Assembly: GCA_001839685.1 (NCBI GenBank)
Contig: MLAK01001093.1
Span: forward strand, 1 to 64,000
Reading direction: 5' to 3'
DNA length: 64,000 nt
Source of the DNA: Tritrichomonas foetus
Taxonomy: Eukaryota; Parabasalia; Tritrichomonadida; Tritrichomonadidae
This document shows positions 47,770 to 57,382 of the stretch, piece after piece (position 1 is the first letter of the stretch; each line of letters begins with the position of its first letter). Position numbers and translations under genes: made by a program. Under the pieces are notes generated by a model. It made no database searches and was not told the DNA's origin. It worked only from the letters and a program-made list of their open reading frames with translations.

Positions 47770-49500
47770 TTAACTTTCTTGGAAAGTTGATATTAAAGAA
47801 CCATTTCCCCTTACTAGTGGAAAACGTCTCCGATTAACATTGGTATGAATTATGTCTAAATCTTCTATTTTCTTTTTATTTACAAGTCCCATATCGCCTA
47901 AAGCAGTCATATCGCATTTTATATTTACTTGTGTTTGCTTAGGAATATCAAAAAGATTGGTAATTATTTTACCCAGCCATTTTCCTCTATACCAAACTCT
48001 ACATAATGATTCACAACAAGGGTTAATTAAAATATAATCAGAATCATTTAATTCTTGATTCAATTTTATTTCTTCTTCTTGGAAAATTAAAGTTTGTTGG
48101 AATTTTTCTGTGTTCTTAATATATGTTATATTCAAAGGAAGTGAATAAACAATATTTTTGGTGTTTTTTGAAGGAGTAAATCGAATTTGCTTTAAAGTTA
48201 AATCATCATTTAATAGAATAATCGGATAACCAGAATTTTTAACGAAGCAATCATATTTTTGGCATTCAAAAGCCTTCAAAAATGATTCATATGTTAAAAT
48301 TTTACCAAAATTGATTAATTTCTGTAAGTAAAATGAAATTTCTACTAGGGTTTTATTCGAAAGTAATTGATATATAAAACAAACAGATTTTAAACAATAA
48401 ATATCATCAAAAATTTCTTCATTATCATCGTCTGAGTTAATGTCAATGTATATTGGGTCACCAAGTGCTCGAATAGATTTGTCAGTGTCTGAATTCAATA
48501 TTTTTATGAAAAATTGATTTTGATAAATTTCAAGTGCTTCCTCAGGTGTAAAGAACAAACGTAAGGCTAAAAATGTTGATATTCCTTCAATTATCCAAAA
48601 TTCATTAATTGATTTTGGATAAAATGGGAAATATTGTTTAATAATTTGTTTAGATATATACAATTTCCGATTTTTGTGGTTTTTTAAAATAGAATTTGTG
48701 AAAAGAAGCAAACCAGTGGTATTATTTTCACTTGCTATAACAGTTGAAATATTAGCAATTTGAATTGTATTAAAATGTGGTACTAAATTAAGCTTTTCTT
48801 CTATTTCATTCAACAAAATAGAGAAAAGAGAAAGATAATTATTTCCCAAATCATTTAAAGTCTGATTTTCTTCATCAGATAAAATAGTGTGATCTAAATA
48901 AATAATAAGTTTAGTTCCTTTATTTGATGTCCCTTCAAATTTTTCATAAACTCCAACAACAAGAGAAAAGAAAGAAAAAGGCAGCTCACTTTTCGGGAAA
49001 ACAAATGATCGTTGATTTCGAACTAGTGGTTGAATATGCGAACATGGGATAGAACATATAGCGCTTTGACCATCTTCTTCGACTGTAATATTTGCTGAAA
49101 TATTCGAAATATCAAATGTGTTCTGGCAAGGAATAAACAATGAACCAAAATTGGGAAATAATTGTATAACTGCTGTTGAATCGTCAATATAGGAAAAGCC
49201 TTCTTTATAATGTTCAAGTGAGCCAATAAATGAGATTGCATATGGAAAAGATGGAGATTCATTAATGCATGCAATATGAAGTGTATGTTTTACTACATTA
49301 TACATATATTTCAAATCAACACCTTTCTGTCTAACTGTGTTAATTTGAATAGATTTATCACATTTCAAAACAAGTTGGTGATTTGAAGGAACTTTATTAA
49401 TTGTGTAAAAAACTGTTCCAACATAACTCATTGATATCGGTCTGACAAGGAGTTTAATTGTATAATCTAGAATTTTAACACTCGACTCATTTTCATCCAT
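47770..49500 (-). CDS. Inactive M1 aminopeptidase-like protein (possible TAF2-like)
   Basis: The 576-residue protein has the beta-saddle plus thermolysin-like fold of M1 peptidases/TAF2 at sequence level. The region corresponding to GAMEN reads ASENNTTG (about residues 257-264), and the HExxH-x18-E zinc block is replaced by ISKQIIKQYFPFYPKS followed by NEFWIIEGIST, so only the final WxxEG half survives. The later SGYPIILLNDD matches the W-x-x-SGyPvi-V strand. Zinc ligands and general base are absent, so hydrolysis is not expected. TAF2, the TFIID subunit, is the best-known zinc-less M1 homologue, but this protein is much shorter; it may be a degenerate M1 with a scaffolding role. It starts with an initiator-like TCATAA before the ATG. 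Confidence 0.65.
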   Translation of the reverse strand: MDENESSVKILDYTIKLLVRPISMSYVGTVFYTINKVPSNHQLVLKCDKSIQINTVRQKGVDLKYMYNVVKHTLHIACINESPSFPYAISFIGSLEHYKEGFSYIDDSTAVIQLFPNFGSLFIPCQNTFDISNISANITVEEDGQSAICSIPCSHIQPLVRNQRSFVFPKSELPFSFFSLVVGVYEKFEGTSNKGTKLIIYLDHTILSDEENQTLNDLGNNYLSLFSILLNEIEEKLNLVPHFNTIQIANISTVIASENNTTGLLLFTNSILKNHKNRKLYISKQIIKQYFPFYPKSINEFWIIEGISTFLALRLFFTPEEALEIYQNQFFIKILNSDTDKSIRALGDPIYIDINSDDDNEEIFDDIYCLKSVCFIYQLLSNKTLVEISFYLQKLINFGKILTYESFLKAFECQKYDCFVKNSGYPIILLNDDLTLKQIRFTPSKNTKNIVYSLPLNITYIKNTEKFQQTLIFQEEEIKLNQELNDSDYILINPCCESLCRVWYRGKWLGKIITNLFDIPKQTQVNIKCDMTALGDMGLVNKKKIEDLDIIHTNVNRRRFPLVRGNGSLISTFQES

Positions 49501-49506
49501 TTATGA
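49501..49506 (-). promoter_or_regulatory. Initiator-like TCATAA
   Basis: Abuts the ATG of the M1-like gene on the minus strand, giving a leader of only a few bases. Confidence 0.35.
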
Positions 49507-49638
49507 AAAAGAGCTAGGAATAAATAAGCTTTTTCAGTATTTAAATGGGCGAATGATATTTGAGGCCAAATAACTTACGAAAAAGTGGAAATTTCCCTCT
49601 TTATAGAACGCAGAGAATCGACGCATCCAGTTTTAAAA

Positions 49639-50064
49639 ATGAGTAACAACGGAGATAATTTGAATCTTCATGAAAATGAGGATAAAATCAAGGAAGAAGA
49701 TATACAATTGGTTCAAGAATTAGTTTTCGATTATTTTAAAAGTAAGGCAAATCAAAATAAAAAACTGAAAGAAAATGAAGAAGAAGAAGACATAAATCAG
49801 TTAATCAATGAAGTTATAAATTATAACTCTTTAGAGCATATCACTTATAAAGATAATACCAAAAATATTTTCCGCTTTAAAAATGTTGTAAAAAAAGATG
49901 GAAATGTTTTTATTTTAGCTTATAACAAGAAAACTAAAAATGATGAATTATTAGATTTTTCATATATTGCACAAATATATCCTGACAAATTATTTAATTG
50001 GATTTCTAGGAAACAAATCTCCAAACTTCAGCCTGGTTCATTCTTGTTCCCTGCTATATATTAG
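49639..50064 (+). CDS. Small acidic protein, unknown
   Basis: I begin at the first ATG (49639), giving 141 residues; an upstream in-frame GTG would extend it, which is unlikely in a eukaryote. The first 60 residues are very acidic and helical (EDKIKEEDIQLVQELVFDYF, then ENEEEEDINQ). The rest looks like a small beta domain (NIFRFKNVVKKDGNVFILAY, DFSYIAQIYPDKLFNWIS) ending PGSFLFPAIY. I do not recognise it. It ends 82 bases from the 3' end of the convergent coiled-coil gene and is divergent from the M1-like gene. Confidence 0.65.
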   Translation: MSNNGDNLNLHENEDKIKEEDIQLVQELVFDYFKSKANQNKKLKENEEEEDINQLINEVINYNSLEHITYKDNTKNIFRFKNVVKKDGNVFILAYNKKTKNDELLDFSYIAQIYPDKLFNWISRKQISKLQPGSFLFPAIY

Positions 50065-50145
50065 CATAAATAAAATGTAAATTTATTATATAACGATGTA
50101 TATTATTTTTTATTATTATATAAAAATAGAAATAAACAATTTCAT

Positions 50146-51420
50146 TTAATGAAACCTCGTGATCGTCTTGGAAATATTATATTCAGGAACAGTAATATTC
50201 AATTCTTCGGGAATGAGAGTCTGAAGCTGTCTTAAAGATTGATTGAATTTCGCCTGTGTTGCAGCAAGCATCTTATTATCTTCCATTATATCATTTTCGA
50301 TTTCTTCTCTCTCTCTTCTTCTTCTATCTTCTATCTGTGCACGCTGATATTGTTTAATTCGATATTCTTCACGTTTCCTTTGTTGTTGGTTATACAGATA
50401 AGCATCAACTTCCTGTTTTCTAGTTGGAAAAGCCTTCTTTGTACCAAGTCTTTTATGTGCCTGTTTCTCTTTTTGAAGTGTTAGCCATTCATTATGACGT
50501 TCTTCAAGAAGTTGATCTTGTCTCATTCTTAATTCTTGCACATGCTGAGCTGCTGCTTTTGCTGCTGCAGATTCGGCAAGTTCTTGAAAATCATTATTCT
50601 TTTTGGTTTGTTTTTCTAATTCACGAGCTCTTTGTTCAACAACTTTTGTTCTCATATTAGTTTTATAAATTCTTCTTCTTTCATCTTCTGCTTTTCTTTG
50701 ATCTTGAATTTTTTGAACTTCTGATCTTTCGCGTGCAATTCTTCTTTCGTCTTCAAGATCTTTTTCTCTGTTTCTTTCCTTTCTCATCATTAATTCTTCA
50801 TTTCTTTGACGGAATTCTGCTCTTCGTTCATCAGCAAGTTGTCTAAGTCTGTTTAATCTTTCTTCTTCTTCTTTCTGTGCTTTTTTGTTTTGAATTTTGA
50901 GAACAGCTTCATATTTCTTTTCTTCAAGTCGTTCAAGCTCCTTCCTTTTTTCAACAAGTGCTAATTGTTCTTTGTATGTTTTATTAAGTTCTTGCTTCTT
51001 TTGGAGTCGCTTTAAACGTACACGCTCATCTTTCTCTTTTGCTAATTGAATTTGCTTCATTTCTGTTTCTGCTTCAGCAGCTTTTACTGTTTCATCATAT
51101 AATCGTTTTTGTTGCATATAATCTCGTTGTTTGGCGGTTGTTTTAACCATGGTGTCGTAAATTAATTTTGATCTATGTGAGCGAACTTGTGGCATGACTG
51201 AATCGTAGACTGGAGTAGGCTCTGCTTCAGTGACAGGCGTTGGGTTCACTTTATCGTTGATTTTCTTGTTCAATGGAAACATTGCTGATGTTTTTGTATT
51301 GGGAGTAACAACTGCTCCATCATGAGGTTGAAATTCATATCCTTCGGTTGGAAACAAATCATAATTTCCAATGATATCTGTTCTGGTGTAACCAGATGAA
51401 TATTTCTTGCGCATTGTCAT
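50146..51420 (-). CDS. TPH/trichohyalin-type flagellar coiled-coil protein
   Basis: The 424-residue protein has a disordered 90-residue head (YSSGYTRTDIIGNYDLFPTE...) and then an almost continuous single alpha helix rich in Glu/Arg/Lys (for example EEKKYEAVLKIQNKKAQKEEE and RERSEVQKIQDQRKAEDERR). This fits the trichoplein/plectin-head (TPH) or CFAP-type family found in basal bodies and axonemes, where proteins such as CFAP45/CFAP53 bind inside microtubules. I cannot assign the ortholog. It has an ATG at residue 1 and a second at residue 3. Upstream it shows ACGTTA in the gene orientation at 51447-51452 and ACGTTAA in the opposite orientation at 51436-51442. Confidence 0.7.
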   Translation of the reverse strand: MTMRKKYSSGYTRTDIIGNYDLFPTEGYEFQPHDGAVVTPNTKTSAMFPLNKKINDKVNPTPVTEAEPTPVYDSVMPQVRSHRSKLIYDTMVKTTAKQRDYMQQKRLYDETVKAAEAETEMKQIQLAKEKDERVRLKRLQKKQELNKTYKEQLALVEKRKELERLEEKKYEAVLKIQNKKAQKEEEERLNRLRQLADERRAEFRQRNEELMMRKERNREKDLEDERRIARERSEVQKIQDQRKAEDERRRIYKTNMRTKVVEQRARELEKQTKKNNDFQELAESAAAKAAAQHVQELRMRQDQLLEERHNEWLTLQKEKQAHKRLGTKKAFPTRKQEVDAYLYNQQQRKREEYRIKQYQRAQIEDRRRREREEIENDIMEDNKMLAATQAKFNQSLRQLQTLIPEELNITVPEYNISKTITRFH

Positions 51421-51872
51421 GATGAAATCTAATGTACGTTAAACAATAACGTGTTTCGTTCCACAAAAAATTTTAAACATTCAATATTGTGAAATTTTGA
51501 GTCAATTCAATCAATTGAATGTTTATTCGGTCTGCGAAAAAGAGGAAAAATCACCCATATGTAAATTTTTTCTGATTGAATGATTCCAGAATAAAGAGGG
51601 CAGAAAATCATTTTTCATCATTGTGTTAATGGAAAGGCATAATATGGTTAGAATTCTTTTATGTTGAATTTCATCAATAATCGTATTATTTCATACATCT
51701 ATAAAACATTTCTGATAGCATCACCCCACATAAAAACATACAAAGATGACTTGATGATAATCGATACTATCGAAAAAAGAAAAAAAATTACTTTTTTTAT
51801 CGTAATTCACAAAATGGTCAAAAAAAGGTCAAATGTGGAGGTAAAAAAATTGCTTTTGAAAAGATTTTCCCA

Positions 51873-54077
51873 ATGAGCAAAAAAAGCCCAGATCTGACTA
51901 AGTTTTTCGATCCATCAACCGAGAACGTAGTAAAGACAATCTGGGTTCAACAGATCATTCAAGGGGGCAACTATAAAAATATATTTATTGCGATAACAGA
52001 TTACTTCATTCGAATTTATACAGAAACTGACGGCGATATTCAGCAAGCAAATGCGCACAAGCACCTAGATATTGTGGGACTCGACGCTTTAGACGAAATT
52101 ACACTTCGAATTACATTTAAGAGTGAAATTGTCACAATTTTGGCTGATTCCTCCAGCAATATCCTACAGATTATCTACAGCACAGTTACGAAAGTTCTTC
52201 TACCTGATGAGTATCCCAAATGCAGCCCTGCGATCAATATTAAAAATATCCAAAATAGCAGATTTATTTTTTCCGCCATAAAAATGCGTTACTGCGCACT
52301 TTTAGCATGGCAGGGAAACACCCCCGATAAAAACGTTCTTTCAAGTTTGGACCGTTACGTCAATAAGAAGTCAAATTTTATTGATATGGGAATAATTAGT
52401 GACTATGGATTTAATGTTCCTGTTCTTCTGAATGCTTTCCAGCACCAGCCTTTGATTTCGACCATTCTGATTCCGCATCGTGAGAAAACTGATTTCTATG
52501 AATATCTGATAGATTTTCTTCCAAGCAGCAAAACATATAAAACGTTAATAATTGTTGAAACAATTCCAGAAAAATTTGAAGCAATGATTTTAGCAATAAA
52601 TCCATGTCAAAACTTGAGTTTGAAATGCATCGAATTTTTAAACGTGAAAGAAATTACTTCAAAAACGATAGCACCAATTCATAAGCTTATTAAAGATGGA
52701 CACAAACTTTGCTTGAAATTCACAAATTGTTTTATTCCAAAATGTGAAAAAAGTTTAATTCAATTAATGGACAAACAAAAAAATCTGACTGGAATTCACA
52801 TGACTTCTGTTTGGCTAAAAGATAGTGTTGCTATTAAAACTGTTGCTTTAAGATTGAAAAACTTATCTTTGCGAGGATGTAATATTCAAATTAGTGAAAT
52901 TTTGTCAATTCTTTCAAAAGTTCCAGCATCAAAATTAAAAACATTAGATTTATCAAACAATTCATGTATTACTCCAATTAATGATAAAATTTCTTTTCCA
53001 ATTACCATCAGAAAAGTAATTATGAATCATGTGAATTGGATTATTCGAAATTTCCATAAAGTCTTCTCATTGAGTTGTAATGCCAATCGTGATGTTACAC
53101 TTTCTCTTTCATACGCAACTTTTCAAGATCGTAAGTTAGAAGATGCAATGAAAGAATTTTTTAATTTATTAGGGAAAACTACATCGCCTACTCTATCAGC
53201 TTTATATTGGAATGGTTTCCCAACTGACCAAAAATTCTTTCAGTTTCTTCAAAAAGCAATTAACATCAAATTTGTCAGCTTCTCTGACTCGCAAATTAAA
53301 AATGTACGGTATTTCCAATCATTTATCGAAAGTGCTAAACTTTTAAATACAATTGATATTCACTCACTTTCTGATTCCAAAAAGATAAATGAGATAATGA
53401 AAGTTGTACTGAAAAAGTCGAGGACGATACAGCGTCTCGACATTTCTCACAATGATATAAACGACCAATCATTTAAGAAAATAGTTGAATTGTTATCGTC
53501 GAATAACAACATTCAACAAATTCTTTTAGATGATCTCAAAAATGTCTCATTTAAAGAATATCAACAATTTTTGAATCTTCTTGAATCACGTTGTACAAAT
53601 CTGAGAGTTTCTTTTCCAAGAACCGATTTTAACCGGTTTAAAGAACAGAAAGCACTGAATAATGATAAAATTCATAAATATCATAAATTATTTAATGAAC
53701 CATTCGCTGATCCTGCTATTCAGCACTCAAAAGAATGGGAAAATTTGATTTTACAAGAATATCAAGACATAAAAATAGATGATCCAATTGAACCTCCTCA
53801 AATTGTAGAGGATGACGAAGATTCAAGACATTCGATTGGATCAAACCATTCAAGTAACTCTAGACATACGCCTGATAAACAGGCATTAAAGATTCTTCAG
53901 GCAAAAGGACCCCCTTCTCTTCAAAAGCCTGTAATTAAAAAGAAAGTGAAATTTGACCTGGTTGAAATTCCGCAAATTGACAATGATCCTGTAATTCAAC
54001 AATTTAATAATCATTACTCAATTAACTACTTAATGAAAGTGCTTGAATCAATAACTAACCAATCGAATGTGGCATAA
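51873..54077 (+). CDS. CARMIL-like leucine-rich repeat protein
   Basis: This 734-residue protein begins with a PH-like domain (about 15-115; IIQGGNYKNIFIAITDYFIRIY...) and continues into a long leucine-rich repeat array (about 170-600). Readable repeats include LKNLSLRGCNI, LKTLDLSNNSCI, IQRLDISHNDINDQSFKKI and IQQILLDDLKNVS. The tail is disordered, with a Ser-rich stretch (DSRHSIGSNHSSNSRH) and a basic segment (PVIKKKVKFDLVEIP). PH plus LRR is the layout of CARMIL proteins, which link membranes and capping protein to actin assembly; trichomonads have many such proteins. I see no clear CPI capping-protein motif, so actin regulation is an inference. The ATG at 51873 is the first in the frame. 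Confidence 0.78.
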   Translation: MSKKSPDLTKFFDPSTENVVKTIWVQQIIQGGNYKNIFIAITDYFIRIYTETDGDIQQANAHKHLDIVGLDALDEITLRITFKSEIVTILADSSSNILQIIYSTVTKVLLPDEYPKCSPAINIKNIQNSRFIFSAIKMRYCALLAWQGNTPDKNVLSSLDRYVNKKSNFIDMGIISDYGFNVPVLLNAFQHQPLISTILIPHREKTDFYEYLIDFLPSSKTYKTLIIVETIPEKFEAMILAINPCQNLSLKCIEFLNVKEITSKTIAPIHKLIKDGHKLCLKFTNCFIPKCEKSLIQLMDKQKNLTGIHMTSVWLKDSVAIKTVALRLKNLSLRGCNIQISEILSILSKVPASKLKTLDLSNNSCITPINDKISFPITIRKVIMNHVNWIIRNFHKVFSLSCNANRDVTLSLSYATFQDRKLEDAMKEFFNLLGKTTSPTLSALYWNGFPTDQKFFQFLQKAINIKFVSFSDSQIKNVRYFQSFIESAKLLNTIDIHSLSDSKKINEIMKVVLKKSRTIQRLDISHNDINDQSFKKIVELLSSNNNIQQILLDDLKNVSFKEYQQFLNLLESRCTNLRVSFPRTDFNRFKEQKALNNDKIHKYHKLFNEPFADPAIQHSKEWENLILQEYQDIKIDDPIEPPQIVEDDEDSRHSIGSNHSSNSRHTPDKQALKILQAKGPPSLQKPVIKKKVKFDLVEIPQIDNDPVIQQFNNHYSINYLMKVLESITNQSNVA

Positions 54078-54171
54078 TCATTAATTTTATTTATTTATTC
54101 TTTTTTACAACATAGTTGTTTGTTTTTTATATTTATTATTAAAAAATTTTTTGTATTTAACTCTCTATTTT

Positions 54172-54173
<2 letters not shown>

Positions 54174-54218
<45 letters not shown>
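54174..54218. repeat. Homopolymer run of 45 T
   Basis: Uninterrupted T run on the plus strand, about 100 bases past the stop of the LRR gene. Confidence 0.95.
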
Positions 54219-54220
<2 letters not shown>

Positions 54221-54365
54221 GTATAATTGGAATGATTCTCGTTTTTTTAGAAACTTGATCATAAAATAAAGATAGAAATAAATGTAGATGATTTTATTCA
54301 TCATGATGAATGTGAAGAAATGAGAACTAATAAAGTTAATTATTCTTCATTAATTCTTCAAGAAC

Positions 54366-54577
54366 AAAAATGAAAAAGAAAAAACTGAATAAAGAAAGAA
54401 AAATAAATGAGATAAGAAATACCTAAATGAAGAAAGAAAAAATTAAATGAAACAAGAAAAAACTGAACAAAGAAAGAAAACTAAATGAGATAAGAAAAAC
54501 CTAAATGAAGAAAGAAAAAACTAAATGAAACAAGAAAAAATTAAATGAAGAAAGAAAAAACTAAATGAAAAAGAAAA
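54366..54577. repeat. Degenerate 20-bp purine-rich tandem repeat
   Basis: The unit is close to CTAAATGAAGAAAGAAAAAA, alternating with CTAAATGAAACAAGAAAAAA and CTAAATGAGATAAGAAAAAC, about ten copies. The plus strand is nearly all A/G. It sits just past the stop of the minus-strand gene. Confidence 0.85.
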
Positions 54578-54681
54578 CTAATATAATAAATAGTCAAAGT
54601 TAATGAATGACAAAAGTTTAATACCAATAAATATATCATAACAATATAAAATAAATAAATATAAAAAATAAAATCTGGAAC

Positions 54682-55758
54682 TCATTCCTTCCCTTCCACA
54701 TCCGAATCCTTGAAAAGCCTGAGCATTTCATTCAACTTCTCTGTCCTCTTTGGTATCTTTCTCATGTATTTCCTTGGTTTCAATTCATCATCGTCGACAT
54801 TTTTCGCTTCTTCGACGACTTTTTGAAACCTTTCCTGCTTCTGTCTGTTATTTTTTTCTTCATTTCGAGTTGCTTTTCTGACAAGCGCCTCATTTGGAAA
54901 CACTTCTGGTTTAAATGTGCATTCTTCTAGTTCTGCTGTCTCCATTTCCACCTTAATTCCAGTCATTTCGATATCTTTCAAAACAGCCTGGGCTTCGCTG
55001 TACCTGCAAGATAAACCTTTTGCCCTCTTATTTCTAGTTGCCGACATATCAGGCTTATAAGTGTATTCATCTTCATATATGTATTGTTTTCTCTTAGGCA
55101 TGGTCTTTGTAATTGACCTTACGGGCTTATTTGATTTTTTTATCATTTGTTCAGATTCTTTATTTACAAACTTCCCGCGTGGCTGCTGTTGTATGGCGCT
55201 ACCTTCGTTGGTATTTTCTGTTCGTTTTTGGGCGCTTTTGTCCTGTCTGTTGATAAATTCGTCAAAATGATTCCTCTGTGGTTGAACTGATGGCGCCCGT
55301 CGTCGATTTGATGGTGCAAACGATTGCGTTCGAGACGAGGGACGATCAGTATCCATAATTGAGCGGTTTAAATCTTTATTTCGCGAAGTAATTTTTCTCG
55401 AATTTGGATCCATACATGACTGTTTCTTACGGATTGGTTCTTGTTTATTGTTAGCTTCGGTATGCGTCTTAATATCGATCAACAAATGGCCCTCATCGTC
55501 CCATATAGAATGCGATGGCTTTTGCCTAATAAACGGTTTCGAAACTGGGACCTTTGGCATTAACGCTTCTTTTTCTTTTTGTTCTTTTTCGATATTTTGT
55601 TTTGTCTGCAAGATTTTAAATTCCTTGATCTTTTGATCTTGAAGCGATCTCTCGACAATTGATTCAGCACCTCGGGGTGTTGACCTAGATCGGCGTATTG
55701 TTGACGAACGAGACTGGTCCACCTTTCGAAGGCGGACAGGACAATTTGATGACTCCAT
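54682..55758 (-). CDS. Basic disordered protein, possibly axonemal/cytoskeletal
   Basis: The 358-residue protein is basic and largely disordered, with an Arg/Ser-rich N-terminus (SRSSTIRRSRSTPRG), a helical Lys/Glu segment (about 38-68) and a C-terminal motif ECTFKPEV followed by a charged helix. 'CTF-x-P' blocks recur in ciliate and trichomonad flagellar or cytoskeletal proteins of unknown function, so a cytoskeletal role is plausible but weakly supported. A CCGTTAA motif lies 19 bases upstream of the ATG. Confidence 0.6.
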   Translation of the reverse strand: MESSNCPVRLRKVDQSRSSTIRRSRSTPRGAESIVERSLQDQKIKEFKILQTKQNIEKEQKEKEALMPKVPVSKPFIRQKPSHSIWDDEGHLLIDIKTHTEANNKQEPIRKKQSCMDPNSRKITSRNKDLNRSIMDTDRPSSRTQSFAPSNRRRAPSVQPQRNHFDEFINRQDKSAQKRTENTNEGSAIQQQPRGKFVNKESEQMIKKSNKPVRSITKTMPKRKQYIYEDEYTYKPDMSATRNKRAKGLSCRYSEAQAVLKDIEMTGIKVEMETAELEECTFKPEVFPNEALVRKATRNEEKNNRQKQERFQKVVEEAKNVDDDELKPRKYMRKIPKRTEKLNEMLRLFKDSDVEGKE

Positions 55759-55777
55759 GTTTTTTGATGGATTTTCC

Positions 55778-55784
55778 TTAACGG
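55778..55784 (-). promoter_or_regulatory. CCGTTAA promoter-proximal motif
   Basis: TTAACGG on the plus strand; reads CCGTTAA toward the gene, 19 bases before its ATG. Confidence 0.3.
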
Positions 55785-56280
55785 ACTGAAAAACTTTGTA
55801 TGACTTTATCTTCCCAACTAACTGAATTTTTGTTTCAACGATAATACTTTTATAGATGGCAAATTATAGAAAAACTTAATGAGAGAGAAATATGAATAAT
55901 TCGGTAATATGACAATTTACGAAATATTTTTATCATCGCTTTTGTGACTAAATACTATTTGTTGAAAATTGCATTTAAATTCTTGTAGTTTTGAATTCTC
56001 TATTTGATGATAAGTCACGTTTCTCAAGAGTTTATGTGACTAATTTGCACTCTTCTGTTATTGAAGAGCATTCAATAAAAACCTATATATAAATAGAATG
56101 GAATTTTAGAAATATCATTTATTGTTGATTTAGTGGAAAAAGAATGAAATGATAAATTTTGAATGGCGAGAAAAACTTTTTTATTAAAGTTTTCATATAG
56201 ATAAAAAGATCATGATAGTTTTATTATAGATTATTTTAAATAAAAGAGTCGTCAACATGAAATTTTGTCATTCAATAAAT

Positions 56281-56290
56281 TCACTTTTTC
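56281..56290 (+). promoter_or_regulatory. Initiator-like TCACTTTTTC
   Basis: TCACT fits TCA(+1)YW and begins 27 bases before the ATG at 56308, implying a leader of about 25 nt. It supports starting the Rab at 56308 rather than at the earlier ATG at 56257. Confidence 0.45.
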
Positions 56291-56307
56291 TTTTTTCCAC
56301 TTTTTGG

Positions 56308-56928
56308 ATGAGCCAAAAAGCATCAAAACAATTTAAAGTCATAATTGTGGGAGATAGTGGAGTAGGGAAAACGTCGATAGTCAATCGATATGTTTTTAAT
56401 GAGTTTGATCCAGATATAAAACCTACCATCACAATTGGTTATGAGTCTGCTTTTTATACTGTTCCAAGTGGAGAAACAGTAAAAATAGGGATCTGGGATC
56501 CAGCTGGCCAAGAAAAATTTCGATCTCTCACTCGGCATTTTTATCGAAATATTCAAGGCGCAATTTTGGTCTATGATGTAACCAATAAAGAAACACTTAA
56601 ACATTTGGATGAATACTGGATCCCACAGCTCGAAGAATGCACTACAGAATCATATGTTTCTATCGTTGTCGGAAATAAAACCGATATGAAAAATGAAACT
56701 GATGCTTTCTCGATTGTTTCAACTCATGAAGGGATTGAATTTGCTCGCAAACACTGTGCTCTCTTTGTTGAAGTCAGTGCAAAAACCTCCGATAATGTTG
56801 AGAGTGCTTTCGCTGAGCTGATTCAACAAATTGCGATAATTCAATTTCCAGAAGAAGAAAATAACGATCAAGAAACAGTTGATATCGCTGGAGCTAATAA
56901 TTTATCTTATTATGATATGTGTTGTTAA
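56308..56928 (+). CDS. Rab family GTPase with DPAGQE switch II
   Basis: The 206-residue Rab reads MSQKASKQFKVIIVGDSGVGKTS: the P-loop GDSGVGKT (residues 15-22) starts right after a short head. Switch I has PTITIGYES, G4 is NKTD, G5 is SAK, and the C-terminus is YYDMCC with a double cysteine for geranylgeranylation. The WDTAGQE motif is WDPAGQE, replacing the Thr that normally precedes AG. Gln is kept, so catalysis may persist, but switch II geometry may differ. An earlier in-frame ATG (56257) would add 17 hydrophobic residues that no Rab has, and the TCACT initiator lies between the two ATGs, so I use the later one. Function: vesicle traffic. Confidence 0.9.
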   Translation: MSQKASKQFKVIIVGDSGVGKTSIVNRYVFNEFDPDIKPTITIGYESAFYTVPSGETVKIGIWDPAGQEKFRSLTRHFYRNIQGAILVYDVTNKETLKHLDEYWIPQLEECTTESYVSIVVGNKTDMKNETDAFSIVSTHEGIEFARKHCALFVEVSAKTSDNVESAFAELIQQIAIIQFPEEENNDQETVDIAGANNLSYYDMCC

Positions 56929-57382
56929 TAAATATTTCATTTTTACACATCTGATTTCTAAACAAGCATCATATTTTATTCGACTTTTCATATTTTTTCT
57001 TTTCAAAAGATTTTTGAATTTTGGGAAAGAACGATTGAATAAAGTGTTTGTTCCCAAAATTGTTGATTGAAAGCCTTAATTTAAAGTGTATCAGTAAACT
57101 TACTTATTAGATGTTATTATCTAATGAGAGAATAAATCTGCTACTTTTAAATATTGAGTCCATAAAAAGAAATAAATTATATGAACGTTGATGAATCAAA
57201 ATGAACTTTATTTATCACCATATTAATTTTTGATATATTCAAAATAATTATGGATTGCAAATTGAATTAAAAGAAACTCTTGTTCAAGTTCCTTGTACAA
57301 TTATTTGCCAGAATAACAATCCTTCAAAAATAATAGTATTTTCGGTGGGCTTTGCGAACTTTATCTTGACAGCGACTTGAAG
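56929..57382. other. Spacer between Rab and VIT-family pseudogene
   Basis: Nothing supported. Frames here are interrupted by stops and lack recognisable motifs. Confidence 0.45.

Larger units (their letters stand above)
54078..54681. other. Convergent intergenic with poly-T and purine-rich satellite
   Basis: Between convergent 3' ends. It holds 45 T (54174-54218) and a degenerate 20-bp purine-rich repeat (about 54366-54577). No gene seen. Confidence 0.7.
55759..56307. other. Divergent intergenic
   Basis: About 550 bases between two divergent genes. It contains a CCGTTAA site (55778-55784) and a TCACTTTTTC site (56281-56290); nothing else was recognised. Confidence 0.5.

Noticed and set aside
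56257..56307. N-terminal hydrophobic extension of the Rab (signal peptide)
   Set aside because: Rabs do not carry one, and an initiator-like site lies inside it; the downstream ATG is preferred.
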